From contig VXAU01000800.1 of NCBI GenBank assembly GCA_013399695.1, forward strand, positions 307,574-371,573: a stretch of 64,000 nucleotides of DNA, written 5' to 3'. Below, piece after piece: positions 35,727 to 48,584 of this stretch. Under the pieces are notes generated by a model. The model did no database searches. It was not told the origin of the DNA and worked only from the letters and a program-made list of their open reading frames with translations. Within the stretch, counting starts at the first letter, position 1, and the number at the start of each line of letters is the position of its first letter. A program made the translations under genes and the position numbers. This DNA comes from Formicarius rufipectus. Its lineage: Eukaryota > Chordata > Aves > Passeriformes > Formicariidae.

Positions 35727-37860
35727 ATGTTTTGGTGTCTCGTGGCAGAAAGCTGCTGGTGACCCAAATACTAAATATAGAAGCAATTCCATTTTTTATG
35801 CAACAAATGCAAAACCTCCGTCTCACGTTCATCTTTGGGAAATAGGTCTTTTTGTCAGAGAAGTGTAAATACAACACCCAGATTTCTTTCCAGTGAGGTC
35901 ACCTCCTGGCTGTGGCCATTCCTGAGTGCTCTCACAGTTATTTGCTCTTGGTAAGCTCCTCCATGCTCCTTCATTGCTGGAAAGCCACACTCAGAGCCTT
36001 GGGCAAATCCCAGGCTCTTCATGTGAGGATACCATCATCTCAGGTGATGGGCAATTCCTCTGGGATGAAAGTGCAGTATGAATCCTGCCCCCTGCCCACT
36101 CATAGGACAGAGCAACTTGGCAGCCAGGTCCCTGTCTCTCCCCCGACACCCTTGGGAACTATGCAGGCTGTGGGCATCTATGGGTAGCACAAGAAGGTTT
36201 TGTGGGACTGGAGAGCTGTAGTTTACCCATGAGTGTGATCAGTGATCAGCATCCATCCCCTCTACCCCTTGCTCAAGCTATTGGCTGTTGTCCAGCGCCT
36301 GCACGCCCACTGCAGAGCACATCCCTGTCCCTGTCTCACAGGTGTCTCCAGGGGAGGAACTGTCTCCAGCCTTGAAAATAATCACAGGTTCCCTGAGTGT
36401 CTGGTTCCTCAGAGAGCCCAAGAGGCCTCACAGCTTTTCTCGAGAGTGGTGAAGGTGGGTGGACAAAAGTCTCCATGCCCACCGTGGGGCTAGGAGCCAA
36501 TGCTGCAAATCCCAGTGCTGGGAGCAGTGGGGTCCCTGCCACCAGGCAGCATGTGACCAAAGGTGGTAACAGCCCCAGTTTACCAAGCACCTGAGCCACA
36601 CCATGTCCACACAGCTCTGGCTCCTGCAGGGACTGATCTGAACTGTTCACCTGGGTGTACATCTGCCCGGACATGGTTCTGTCTCTCTGCCAGCGTCCTT
36701 TTTATGCCATCAGAGAAGAGAAGGGAAGAGACACTGCTGTGGAGTCCTGTGGACCTGGGATGGAGCCCACCTGAGCCAGCCAGGTCCTGGGCATCTCTGG
36801 AGGGGCAAGGCAGTGAGGGAGAGGCCATGCTGGGCCTGGGCCTGGTGGACCTTCCTCTGGCCACTGAACCCCAGCAAGACTCCTTGGAGGATTCTCAGGC
36901 TCTGGTAGTTTTTCCCAGTTTAAGTAACATGCACACATCCTGTACCCAGTGCCCTCACTCAAGGGGCCAGAACTGTTCCCAGGGAGAGCAATGAGGATTT
37001 GTAATGATGTGAAACAGCCTATGTTGCCTTTTCTTGATGTAGGACAGAACAAAACAACCTCAGGCAGGAGCTCCCAGGCAAATCCATCCCAAGGAATAAA
37101 CAGCATGAAAACAGCTGCCTGAGGATCTGAAGTGGAGGTGTGGGTGATTGGTGGCACCTCCCGTTCCACTTCACTGTAGCTGGGTCAAAGTCAGTGTTTC
37201 TGGGCACATCCCTGGGCCCTGGAGTGGGCACCATGGGGGCTTGCAGTGGGATGTGGGTGACTGGGACAAGGAAGAAGAATGCTCTTTCATTTCCCCATTC
37301 TCTGTTGTTTGGCACGGAGTGTGTGTTTATGGTCTGTCTCTGTACTCCACACACATGCTACTTCATTAACTGTTCTTCCCAGCCCCAGCTAACAAGCACA
37401 CAGCTCACAGTGTGGCAGCAAGCCCTGTGGCTCACATGTGGCCTACAGGCACCTGGGAGCCCTGAGGACTGCTGACCCATAGCCCCAGGACATACGGGGC
37501 CACAGCTGGGAAATGCTTCTTCATAGTACTCAGCAGTTACCTGGTGACTGCAGCATCACCAGGAGGAATGGCTGGGGCAGAGCTCCCCGGGCTTGGGGAA
37601 AACTCAGGTCAGGGATGCCAGGAGCAGCACCTGCTCAGGGTGCAGCAAGGTCACCCTGGGGACCTCAGGGAAACCAGAGCAGGCAGCTGAGGCTGGAAGG
37701 GGTGCCCTGGGAGCCCCTTCTCAGCCAATCCCAAATGCTGGAGATATGTTCTTGGAGGGCTTTGCAAAGAGCCAGTCATACTATTATTTTCTGATCTCTT
37801 ATTTTTTTAGAAGTTTTGGGTAGCTGGACCTAGTGTAATTTTTAAAAATAAAGGCAGGTA

Positions 37861-37919
37861 AATGGGGATTGGAACTAGATGATCTTTAAGGTCCCTTCCA
37901 ACCCAAACCATTCTATAAT
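37861..37919 (+). mobile_element. CR1 LINE, truncated 3' end fragment
   Basis: Contains GGTCCCTTCCAACCCAAACC-ATTCTATAAT, the characteristic avian CR1 3' terminus in plus orientation, preceded by a short diverged CR1 body (TTGGAACTAGATGATCTTTA). Strongly 5'-truncated. Confidence 0.9.
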
Positions 37920-39590
37920 GAGCATTCTGCCTGCTTTGCATGCCATTTGTTGGGTGAAAAGAAGCACGTGTTCCATGCCAGCTCTGCACCTTGCGTGGAC
38001 CTATCTGCACTGCTTCCCAAACCTCCTGGGTGAAGCAGAAGCCAACGTGATCACCTTCTTATTTTCAACAATCACTCAAATTCAGAGTGTTGCCAGTTAC
38101 ACGCCTGAGCAGCAGAGCCCAAGGCACCTGCTGGGGTAGACTCATGCTGTGACACACCAAGGCTCCAGCTAATGGCCCACTGCCTGCGGGCAGGTGAGGT
38201 GCAGTCAGCTGCCTGCTCGCCCTCTCCGGGCTCAGCCACCTCAGGCCTGGGAGCTCACCTCACCACAGCGTGACTTTCCCAGCAGCCCAATGGCCAGGGC
38301 CATCCAGGAGTCACAGCCAGGTCATGTCCTGTGTCTCTGCATCCTACCCAAGGATGCCACAGAGAAGTCACTGTGGTTTCCTTTCCCTTACTCAGTGTCA
38401 GCAGACACTGCCATCTCTGGGGACTGAGGAAGGGGCCCCTGCAACACTCCCAGGCTCTCCTGGTGACCCCAGACAGGAGGCCGGCTGACACGGACCCCGG
38501 CTCAGCGTGGCAGCCCTGTCATCACAGGCTTGCAGGCACGTGAGGGCTGGGCCACCACAGCTTCCTGCCCACTGTGCCCTGTGCTGGCAAGATTAAAGTT
38601 ACTTCCCAGTGCCTCAGAGCAAAGCTGTTACCCGGCACTGGAGCCCCCAACCACAGCCCCTAGCTGGGCCCAGCAAGAACTGGCATGATGGTCCCAGGTC
38701 TGTGAGAAGCTCACTCCTCTGCTCTATCATGTGTGCAGCACCTTCCCCCAGCAATAAATCACTGGGTCTGCGTGCTGCCCTGGGAGGGGGCTGTGTGCTG
38801 CCCTGAGAGGGGGCTGTCTCCCTCTTTTTGCAGTAAAAGACCAGGGCTGGGTGCAGCAGAGCCTGAAGCATTTTCCATCCCAATGGAACAGGAAAGCGGG
38901 TCATCCCGTTAAACCAGCCATTTAGGGTGGGCAAATTTGCCATGGGACATGTTTCACCCTAGCAAGATTCATTCTGCTGCATTTATTTATATCCAGTCTT
39001 CTACAGGAGTGGGATTAAAGGTTAATTTCTGCACTGCTGCTGCAGCCAGCAGGAGCCATATTGTAATTCCTGTGTGAAACCAGGACTAGTAAAAGCAGCA
39101 AAATGAACCCCCATGGGCAGCAGGAGCCGTTTGCTTCAGGAAGGGGTCAGGTTTGGGATCAAGTGTGGTTATGCTGTAATTTCTGGGTGCCTCCTGCAGA
39201 TCCTCCCCGCCTCCAGCTCCTTGTGCCATTAACTGACACGGCCATGGCAAGTCAAAGTGCCCTCCATGGACATCCCAAATTTTCTGCTTAGAACTGTTTC
39301 AAGTTTCATGGGCTTCTGCTCTCCTCTCAGCAAAGTGGGGTAGGAGCTCTATGAGGTGGCAGCTCTCCTCTTGAAATGGTTTACACTCTTCTGCAAGATC
39401 CTTCAATTACAGAAGGCTAAATGTTATTTAATTTGTGACCTCGGGTTGAATAAGACACAATTAAATTCTGCCTCTTGTGAATTTATGATGGGGAATTCTC
39501 ACCTGTGATGCCAGATGAGTCCTAACTGTTCCATGCGTGACTGAGACACTCAAACTGCTCCATTAATGACTGTTTTAATAAATGTTCCGT
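37920..39590. other. Intergenic, no gene seen
   Basis: Unique-looking sequence with no supported coding exon. One 23-bp tandem pair is listed separately. Confidence 0.55.
38772..38817 (+). repeat. Tandem duplication of a 23-bp unit
   Basis: GTGCTGCCCTGGGAGGGGGC-TGT is repeated directly with one base changed. Confidence 0.8.
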
Positions 39591-40140
39591 CTTTATAAGG
39601 TCAATTTCCTGCCGTGTGACAAACCTGGCACAATGACAAACCAAACCTTTGTTCCATGGTCAGCCTGTGCTGAGGACAAAGGCAAACCTGGTGCCGTCGA
39701 GCATCCTGGGGCGCTGTGACACCGCTGCGATGCTCCCTGTGTCAGCTCGCAGGCCCCCGGAACACTCGCTCTTCTCGCAGGTGGGGTAATGACCGTGAGC
39801 CCCATCCAGGGGTTCGGCCCCTCGCTCACCCTCAGCCCCCTCATTTGTGTCCCACCGAAGTTTCTCTTTAGACGAGGCCCCCGCAGTGCAGCAGGGAGAA
39901 GGGAGCTGGGGGCTGGGAAGCCTCGAGGCTCCGTCCCTTCCCTTCGGCAGGGGCCAGGGCATCCTCCCGGCCTCGGGGCGCTGCGGGCGGGGCTGGGCGT
40001 TACCGCGGCCTTTATGGCTTCAGCTTTTATTTTTTGCCCATGACCTCCCTGCCCCCGCTCCCACTGCGTCAGGGTGCGGAGCCTTCTTGTCCCTCCACAG
40101 CCCTGGGGGTCCCAACCCTTCTCTCCCCCACCCCCGGGGG

Positions 40141-40727
40141 NNNNNNNNNNNNNNNNNNNNNNNNNNNNNNNNNNNNNNNNNNNNNNNNNNNNNNNNNNNN
40201 NNNNNNNNNNNNNNNNNNNNNNNNNNNNNNNNNNNNNNNNNNNNNNNNNNNNNNNNNNNNNNNNNNNNNNNNNNNNNNNNNNNNNNNNNNNNNNNNNNNN
40301 NNNNNNNNNNNNNNNNNNNNNNNNNNNNNNNNNNNNNNNNNNNNNNNNNNNNNNNNNNNNNNNNNNNNNNNNNNNNNNNNNNNNNNNNNNNNNNNNNNNN
40401 NNNNNNNNNNNNNNNNNNNNNNNNNNNNNNNNNNNNNNNNNNNNNNNNNNNNNNNNNNNNNNNNNNNNNNNNNNNNNNNNNNNNNNNNNNNNNNNNNNNN
40501 NNNNNNNNNNNNNNNNNNNNNNNNNNNNNNNNNNNNNNNNNNNNNNNNNNNNNNNNNNNNNNNNNNNNNNNNNNNNNNNNNNNNNNNNNNNNNNNNNNNN
40601 NNNNNNNNNNNNNNNNNNNNNNNNNNNNNNNNNNNNNNNNNNNNNNNNNNNNNNNNNNNNNNNNNNNNNNNNNNNNNNNNNNNNNNNNNNNNNNNNNNNN
40701 NNNNNNNNNNNNNNNNNNNNNNNNNNN
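40141..40727. other. Assembly gap (587 N)
   Basis: All bases unknown. It lies within very GC-rich sequence, where short-read assemblies often fail. Long open frames that span it are artefacts. Confidence 1.
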
Positions 40728-40821
40728 AGGGGGGTGTCCCCGGGACTCCCGAGGCGGTCCCCCCGCGCCTGTTGTTTGTGTCTCCGTGCCCGGGCCGCGG
40801 TCCGTGGCCGTGCCCCGCTGC

Positions 40822-40876
40822 CATTGGCGCTGCCGCAGTGACGCCGCCTCCTTTGCATATGACATTGAGGCGTCAC
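40822..40876. promoter_or_regulatory. Promoter motif cluster: CCAAT box, inverted CRE half-sites, octamer-like
   Basis: An inverted CCAAT box (CCATTGG) is followed by a 7-bp inverted repeat, TGACGCC at 40839-40845 and GGCGTCA at 40869-40875, which places two CRE-type half sites in opposite orientation. Between them is the octamer-like TTTGCAT (40852-40858). A further CACGTCA lies near 40983. The arrangement resembles a cAMP/ATF-responsive promoter; function is inferred. Confidence 0.5.
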
Positions 40877-41072
40877 AGCGACCCCCCGTGTCCCGCCGCG
40901 ACCCCGCGAGCGGGGGGGACGCCGGGGGGCCACGGGAGAGGCACCGGCCGGGGCCACGCGGGGGGGGCCCCCGCGTCCTTCCCACGTCAGTCGCTGCTGT
41001 GACTTTCTCCCGGCAGCAAACACGGATGTATCTCCCCTGTGTTGTTTTGAGACAGTTCGGCTGCAAACAGTA

Positions 41073-41165
41073 CTATATATTTATACTAATATACTATATA
41101 CACATACTATATATAATATACTGTACAAAATAATTGTGTAAATAATGTAAATATATGCAAATCTA
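41073..41165. repeat. AT-rich low-complexity tract
   Basis: Degenerate TATA/ACTATATA repeats immediately downstream of the CpG island, an abrupt swing in base composition. Confidence 0.8.
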
Positions 41166-44100
41166 TAATACAGAAATGTACTATCTATTTAACTGCTTTC
41201 CAGCAGATCCTTGGTGCTTTGGGATCTTTCCATATTTAGATCTTGGTTTCTTTTGTAAATCCCCCTGGTTTTAGTGATATTTGGATGTGTGCTTTGATAT
41301 TTTTATTGAGTTTAGTTGTGATGCCTCGGAAAAGGCTGTGTGTGACTGGGGGTAGTGCTGGCAGTGTCAGGCTGAGGTCTGTGCTGTGGGGCAGCTCCGC
41401 CACATCCCAGGATGATGAGCCCAGGAGTCCATCAGGTATCATAGGTAGCATCTCCTTTTGTAATTGCTGCTCCAAGAGCACCTGCTTTGAAACAACTCAA
41501 AAATGACATAAATCCTAAAAGGGCAATTTTCCTCTGGACTTAATGCCTCTCACTTCAGCTAGACTGAGCCTGCTAGGCCCTGGGAACTACTGCTTCCATC
41601 CAAGGGGGCTCATTGTGGAAAAACTTGGACCCTGTGAAGTGTAACTGTACAAATGTGTTAAAAAGGACATTATTACTTTTGTAGTTCTTTTATGCATATG
41701 TCTTGAGTGAAGTGGGGCTACAGCCCTTCCCAGAGCACCTCAGCAATGGCACTGGCATCCTGGGATCCCCAAATACTGGTTTAAAGTGTCTCTCTTGGGC
41801 ACAGCAACACCCAGTGCTGAAGCTGCACCAGTGAGGGCTGAGATGGGCAGGTGCCAAGTGCTGTCGCTCATTTGGCCAAGGTTTTGCTGGGATAGGAAAG
41901 CATTCCAGAAACCCTCCCAGAAACAGGTGCTGGGCTCCAGTACAGGACTGGGCTGGACCTTCTTTCCCACTGGGCTTAGTCTACGAAGTGCCAAGAACAA
42001 TTTTTTTTTGCTCTAAAACAAGTCTTTCCTCTCCTTTTATTTTTACTCCTCCCCCAAAAAATGCCAAACAAGGCCAAAAAAACCCAAAAGTTGTCTGCTG
42101 TAGCTCACTGTCCCCGTTAGGAACCTGCTGCATCAAAGTGGTTCTTAGCTGGCTGCACACAAAGGGAAAAACATAATGGAAATTTTTCCATTGGATAATA
42201 AACTGACAGCACCTGCTCATAGCAAGACTGGAAAAACCTGCAACATGAAATTGTGTCTAAGAGGATTTTAGTGCTGACTGCACAGCGAGCCAGGCTCCAG
42301 CAAGGGGGGGATTGAGTGGGCCTGGGGGGAGTGGTGGGCAGCTTGGGGCTCCTGTGGTGTCAGAGTCCAACATGCCAGACAGTTTAGGGAGGGTGCAGCG
42401 TTGGGCTGTTCCCCTCCCGGCATGTGTGCTCCTCGGGATGCTTCATCTAGTGCATCCCAGAGAGGAACCTTCTAACATTTCATAGGACAGCTCTTGGCAA
42501 ATCTATAATTTCCTGGTTGCTCAGATCCTGCTGATCACTGACAGATTTTCTGGGACTGTGTGTGGTGACATCAAATAGCACAAGGTCACTTTTGTCCTTC
42601 AGGAAAGGACCTTCCTGCACCAGTGACTCTAGAGCTGGTGTGAATGGCTCAGGAAATGGCGTGAACCAGCTCCAAGAAAAACATATCCCCCCAGTTCGGC
42701 AGGATCCCCCTCCTTCAGGTGTGAGCTGGAGAAGCATGTGGGGACTCCAGTCCCCACTGAGCTCCTGGACTGGCTTAGGAAAACCCTTTCAGGTGCTGTC
42801 TTGGTCTGTCATTAATAAGAAGAGTCTCATGATTAAGAGTTTTTGGGTTTTATTTTTCTAACTGCTCTCTGCTTCTCCCTCACTCCACTCCCCTGATCTG
42901 TTGCAGAAGAGGCTCTGGCTGTGAATCAGCCACAAGTTTGTCCATGCTGTCATCAGCCTCAGGGAGCAGCTCTGCCCATGTGCCCAGGACTCCTCCTGGG
43001 GAACCCCATCAAGGAGGCTGCTGGCAAAGTAATGGGATCAGCCAGAGATCAGCACAGTTGTTGTGGGACCAAATGCTTTAATCCAGCCCTGCCAAACTGT
43101 CCCACGTAGGCCTTTGCCAGCTCTGGTCCCTCCTTTGATACAGATGGATGGAGGGCAGCACAGGGATGATGTGCTAATCATTTTTAGGGTGATGAGCAGA
43201 GGCTCCTGAGCTGCCCAGCTGCTGGACCCCCTTCTCTTTTGTTCTGTGTTTTTATGCAAGGTTTAGGATTTCGGTATATCCAGCACAGTGAGCCTGTGAC
43301 ACACTCGTCTAATTTAGGTAAAATGGGTTGAAAATCCCATTTCCCAAGTGGGTTGGAGGAAGGCACCTGATTTATACCTCCACCGCCTGCTGGGATGACT
43401 GTGTGGGGTATTCTTAGCTCAGCCAAGGAAGGGCCGCTCCTGCAGCCTGTCAGCAGCATCCCTCCTGTCGCCAAGTATTTATGGAAAGTTTCAGGGAGCC
43501 TGTTGCCATTTCCAAGGGGAGTTGCTGTTGTTCTTGCAGGCTGTGACTTTTAAGAGCTGCCAGTCCTTCGGTGCTGCAGCTCCCACCCTGGCGAACTCCT
43601 GGTGCATCCCAGGGCTTTACTGCCAATCCTGTTGCCTATTCTTAGCTCCTGGGTTTATTTGCAGCAATAGTGACTCAGAAAACTAATTATTGTGTTGAGG
43701 TTTCTGAAGGGGAAAAATAACTTGATGCATTGTGGTTTCCTTACTCCTACTTTAACTTGTAATATTTAATACCTTCTGGCTCATTGTAAAAGGCTGTTGG
43801 ACTTTGTGGAAGGATTCTGATAAACATTCGTTTAGAAACTCATCTGTCCCCAAGTGAATGTCGCAGGTGGGAGTCCCCTCCTGCTGGCAGTGGCTGGGAT
43901 GAGTTGACACGCCAAGTAAGGGGGTTTGTGGAAGCCTGAGAAGGATGACAACTGTCCTCTGGTGGTGGCCCTGGCTCTGGCAGGGGACAGGGGGTGGGTA
44001 TGTGGTTTCTGAGGCAGTTCAGCCCCAAGGATGTGGTGCATTGGCAGTCCCACTGTGTCCCAAAGGGGGGACACTTGGAATACACCTTCTCCAAGCAAAG

Positions 44101-44577
44101 GAGCCACCACCTGATGCAATCCACTTCTGTGGTGACAAGCCACAGCAGTGACTTAAACTCCCTGGCAGGGACACATTCATGCCCTGGGAGTTCCTGGGAG
44201 GCTGCTGGCCCCCGTTCCCCTGGTGTAAATGAGGCAAACATTTGCCACAGGGAAAACAGAAGCTTTTCAAATACCTGGAGAAACTTCAGAGCTTGATATG
44301 CTGATGGGTGTGGGCAGCCCCAGCCAGAGAAACGCTTGGTGGAACCTGCAGAGACTGAGATGGCATGTGGCCATCTCGCTGTCTGGGTGGCAGCTGGCCA
44401 AGAAGTCTTTTGCCTTGTGAAGGGCTGAAGAGGTCACCCCCAGCCCTCCATGATGAGTTGATGAGCTGATGTTCTTGGTGGCTTGCAGAGATGGTCTGGA
44501 GCAGCTCAAGGATGATGCAGTGTTCACACTGACCAGTGTTCACACCTCCCTTCTAGGGTGGCTGGGAGATTGCAGAC
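41166..44577. other. Probable TP53INP2 first intron or intergenic, no gene seen
   Basis: No recognised repeat or coding exon. If the CpG island is the TP53INP2 promoter, the stretch to 49408 is intron apart from transposons. Confidence 0.5.
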
Positions 44578-45651
44578 TCCCAGAATGGTTTGGGTTGGGA
44601 GCTACCCTAAGGATCATCCTGTTCCAATGCCCTTTCCACCAGCCCAGGTTGCCCCAAGCCCCATCCTGGCCTCGAACACTTCCAGGGATGGGGCAGCCAC
44701 AGTTGCTCTGGGCAACCCGTGCCCACAGGGGCCTCACCACTCTCACAGGGAAGATTCTTCCCCAATATCCCATCTATCCCTGGCCTCTATCAATGTGAAG
44801 CCATCCTCCCTTGTCCTGTCACTCCAGGGCTTGTCCAAAGCCCCACTTCAGCTCTCTTGGAGGCCCTTTTCGCACTGGAAGGGGCTTTCAGGTCTCTCCA
44901 GAGCTTTCTCTTCTCTCAGCTGAACATCCTCAGTTCTCCCAGACTGTCTCCAGAGCAGAGGAGCTCCAGCCCTTGGAGCATCTCTGTGGCCTCCTCTGGA
45001 CTTGCTCCGGCAGGTCCACATCCTTCTTGTTTTGGGGTCCCCAGAACTGGAGGCAGCACTGCAGGTCGGATCTCATCTGAGCAGAGAGGGAGAATCCCCC
45101 CCTCATCTGCTGCCCCCGCTGTGGGATAAGCCCAGGACAGGNTCAGCTGAACATCCTCAGTTCTCCCAGACTGTCTCCAGAGCAGAGGAGCTCCAGCCCT
45201 TGGAGCATCTCTGTGGCCTCCTCTGGACTTGCTCCGGCAGGTCCACATCCTTCTTGTTTTGGGGTCCCCAGAACTGGAGGCAGCACTGCAGGTCGGATCT
45301 CATCTGAGCAGAGAGGGAGAATCCCCCCCTCATCTGCTGCCCCCGCTGTGGGATAAGCCCAGGACAGGGTTGGTTTCTGGGTGCCAGCACACATGGCTGA
45401 GTCACATCAATTTGTCACCCACCGAGACCCCCAAGTCCTCCTCCCTAGGACTGCTCTCAGCCCACCCAGTCCCCAGCCTGTGCTGGTGCTGAGGGTTGCC
45501 CTGACCCAGATGCAGGACTTTGCACCTGGCCTGCATGAGGTTCACAGGAGCCCACTCCTCCCACCTGCCCAGGTCCCTCTGGATGCCCCATCCCTTCCCT
45601 CTGCTGAATCAACTGCACCACACAGTTTGGTGTCATCCACAAACTTGTGAG
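44578..45651 (-). mobile_element. CR1 LINE, 3' part, minus orientation
   Basis: Starts AGAATGGTTTGGGTTGG, the reverse complement of the avian CR1 3' end, and continues through typical antisense CR1 sequence (GCTGAACATCCTCAG, CTCCTCTGGACTTGCTC, TGTCATCCACAAACTTG). The apparent length is inflated by a 226-bp duplication around an N at 45142. The reverse transcriptase open frame is not intact here. Confidence 0.92.
44916..45368. repeat. Perfect 226-bp duplication flanking a single N (assembly artefact)
   Basis: 44916-45141 and 45143-45368 read identically throughout, separated only by the N at 45142. Exact identity inside an otherwise diverged old transposon, joined by an N, indicates two contig ends that overlap but were not merged. 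Confidence 0.93.
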
Positions 45652-48584
45652 AGTTTTGGAGGGGAGGATTAATGCTCATTTAGGCCCTTGCCTGCCAGGA
45701 TCTCACACCTGCCTCCACCCTGCAGGTTTGATCTAGAAGGCTTTGCCAAAAGCCCTCCACAGCTCCCCAGGCTCCACCATGGGGCTGACCCTGCCACTGT
45801 AGCCCACCCATGCCCCACAGTACAGCATGGACCCCCTTGCACCAGGGAGGGGTTCAAGGCCACCCCACACTCCCTGGCTCAGATAGAATGGCTTAGTTGA
45901 TTTTTTTTTGGGAATAATCCTTTAAAATGATCCATCTCAAGTTTTGCTCCTGGAGGAGTTTTTAACTCTCCTCTTCCTTTAGAGCTATCCCAGCTGCCCA
46001 TGAGCCCACCAGCCCTTTGCCCCAACCCTCTGAAGTGCCATGGGATTCCTCTGGAGCAGAACACCCCCTGCTAACCTGTCATCACAGTGCTGACTGTGAG
46101 TGATGAGTGTGGTCTCAGGGAATTTAATTATTGAGAGAAGGAAAATGAAGTTAAATTTTGGAGAGGGGGCAATTGAAAATAATAGTGTCTGCTGTGTCTT
46201 TAGAAAAGGCGAGTTACCTCTGGGTTGGGGTGGGCACCTGGGGAGTCCAGACACCTTAGCTCCTGACTGGCCCATTTCCTGCACATTGGGATTTTTTTGG
46301 GGACCAGTCTCTAAGCAGCAAGTGCCCTAAGGTGTTCCTGGGTGTGTAGTGGGGAAATGGCTTTTCTACTGTCCAGAAAAAGCTGTTGTCATGTTTTAAT
46401 AAGAGAAAACTGAAAGGTTTTGAACATGTACTTGGTCATTTGGCTTTGAGCTTACTGGAGGATGAGCTCCTTGCTCTGGTGGTGCCAAGCCTGCCAGTAA
46501 GACATGTGAGGTTGGCTTTGCTGGGGCAACAGGGAAAATCCATGCCTGGCTCAGCCCCTGGCCTGTGGTAGCTGGTTGGGTGCTTTTCTGGGTGACCATC
46601 CCCTGGAAGCCAGACTGCAGCCACCAAACTCCCCTGTCCCCAGCTCTTGTCCCCCGCTCTGTTTTTGGGTGACATCCACGTCTGGGCAGGGAAGGAGCCT
46701 GGAAATTACATGAGGCAGGCAAAGAGCACTGACAGTGTCCTCCCATCATGGTGGGCTTGGGGTACAGCACAGGTGACCCTGCTGTCCCCAGCCCCGGTGT
46801 GTCACCCTGAGGACCTGCCTGGTGATGCTGGGTCAGCTTTGGCTCGGCAGTTCTGCCAGCCTGGGAGTGCCCCAGCTCAATAAGCATATGAACCCCCTTG
46901 TGACCTTGCACTGGGCCAGGGCCCTGCTGACCTTGGGGGACTGGAGCCCCCTGTGACCCCCATGCCTGCCAAGAGCTGCCCTGTTCCCTCCTGCCTGGGG
47001 AGCTGGGGAGGAGGAAACAGCGAGAAGCCCTGAGACATCACCAGCAGGTACCTGGGAGCTGTGGGGTTTCTGACACAATTCAATATGTAATAAACTTCTT
47101 AAATAGATAGCATTAATATAATATTAAAAGCTATTTACTGAATAGGCAAGTGCTCAGGCAGATGCCAGGTTTCCAGGCAGAGCTGACATGTGATGAAGCT
47201 GTGGCTGTGTGCCACAGTCCTCAGGGCTGGCCGTGCCCTTTGCCAGCCTGGCCCAGTGGAGGATGGATGCACATTAACATCCCGTGGAAGGGAGATCCCA
47301 CTGCTCTCAGCATGGGGCACTCAAAGGAGCCCCATGGGCTGGGTTCCATTCAGTGCCCAGCTGGGTATCAGCCCCTCTTCCCATTGTTTCCCTAACTTAT
47401 ATTATTATGTTTCAGTGATCTGGGTAAAGGGAGTGTCTGCATAATTTAATCATGAGCACTGGATGAAGGCACAAAACTACGGTCATGGTGGTGATGGGGG
47501 GCTGGGAGGTGAGAGCTCTGACTGTGGTCAGAGAAACAAGTCTGTCATGGCTCAGTGCTCAAAGTCTCCTTGCTCAGTGCCTCTGGGGCCCTCTTAGGAT
47601 ACAGTGCAGGGAGTCCTCCCTGACCTCTACTTCATCCTGGTGAGAGGCTTCATGAGCCTCAGCCAGGCCATCCCAGAGGGAGTGGGAAACGGCTGAACCA
47701 CGGAGCACTGGGATCTGGAGCTGGGCACAGCTGTAGCCCATGGTCTGCCCTGTGCCTCTGGGGCATGTGACCTGCTCAAGGGGTCTGGTGGTGTCACACT
47801 GCTGCCCCAGCCATGCCAAGGAGGGAGGGCTGGGTGTTTCAGGGCTGCTCCATCACTCCCTTCTTCACCTGATTACAGCCCCTGAAGCCCAGGGGATCCC
47901 ATCCAGTGGTTAGGTTCTCTTGAGTTCTCATTTTCTGCCTTGTGGAGCAGATGTTGTACCTCCCAAGGCACCTGAGAGACAGCAAAAGGCACAGCCATCC
48001 AAGAGGGATGACGATGCCTGGGGCTGAGAACTGCAGAGTGCCCAGGCCAGCCACCTTCCCAGGATGCTGGGCTAGAGAAACCCCTGCCCTGGCAGGCAGG
48101 GCTGGGCTAGAACTTGAGCTGCGGGAGGACTGGGGTATATATGGATACACATCGTGCCCCGCTGCACCTTTCCTGTCCCACACCGCCTAGGGCAGAGGGA
48201 GCTTCACCAGGATGGAGGAGCATTTGCAGGCTCTGTGACCACTTGGTGAACAGAACTATGAACTGGGAGTTTGCCATGAACTGGAGATTTACTCTCTAAA
48301 TACATCCGTGTCAGTGGACCAAGCACAGCAGCATCCCACTCTCTCCTCTCCCTTCATGGAGCTCCTGATGGCGTTTTAATGCCCTTTAATGTCACTGGAC
48401 CAAAAGGCACTTTCTCCACATGAATAACACTCTGCAGCTTGTGGCTGCTGTCCCTGTGTCTTGCCAGAAGCTTGACAATCATTAAGGAAATCAGTGAGTG
48501 CTGACATCCCCTCACACTGGGGAGATGAGTGCTGTCCTGGGGGTAACACAGTGATGAGCAGAGACTCACCAAGGGCTGGGATGA
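45652..48584. other. Probable intron or intergenic, no gene seen
   Basis: Contains only short open frames without splice support. No recognised repeat apart from A/T runs. Confidence 0.5.

Larger units (their letters stand above)
24700..37850. other. Intergenic region carrying exon-like segments
   Basis: GC is about 55 percent, higher than the flank to the left. The region contains the exon-like segments listed separately (25.2 to 31.8 kb) but no complete, continuous gene model that I can assemble. From 32 to 37.8 kb I see open frames up to 234 codons (34155-34859) with no paired splice sites and no recognisable domain, plus a 36-bp repeat pair. Confidence 0.5.
39700..41050. promoter_or_regulatory. 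CpG island, probable TP53INP2 promoter (interrupted by a gap)
   Basis: GC- and CpG-rich sequence on both sides of the N gap, about 8.5 kb upstream of the first TP53INP2 coding exon and on its strand side. No other gene start is in reach, and human TP53INP2 likewise has upstream non-coding exon sequence, so I infer that this is its promoter and 5' non-coding exon. The exact start site cannot be read because the core is missing. Confidence 0.55.

Noticed and set aside
39593..41133. Open frames of 250-476 codons on both strands near 40 kb
   Set aside because: They run through 587 unknown bases, and the open frame is an artefact of the gap.
44916..45368. True tandem duplication inside the CR1
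   Set aside because: Perfect identity plus an N at the joint fits an unmerged overlap better.
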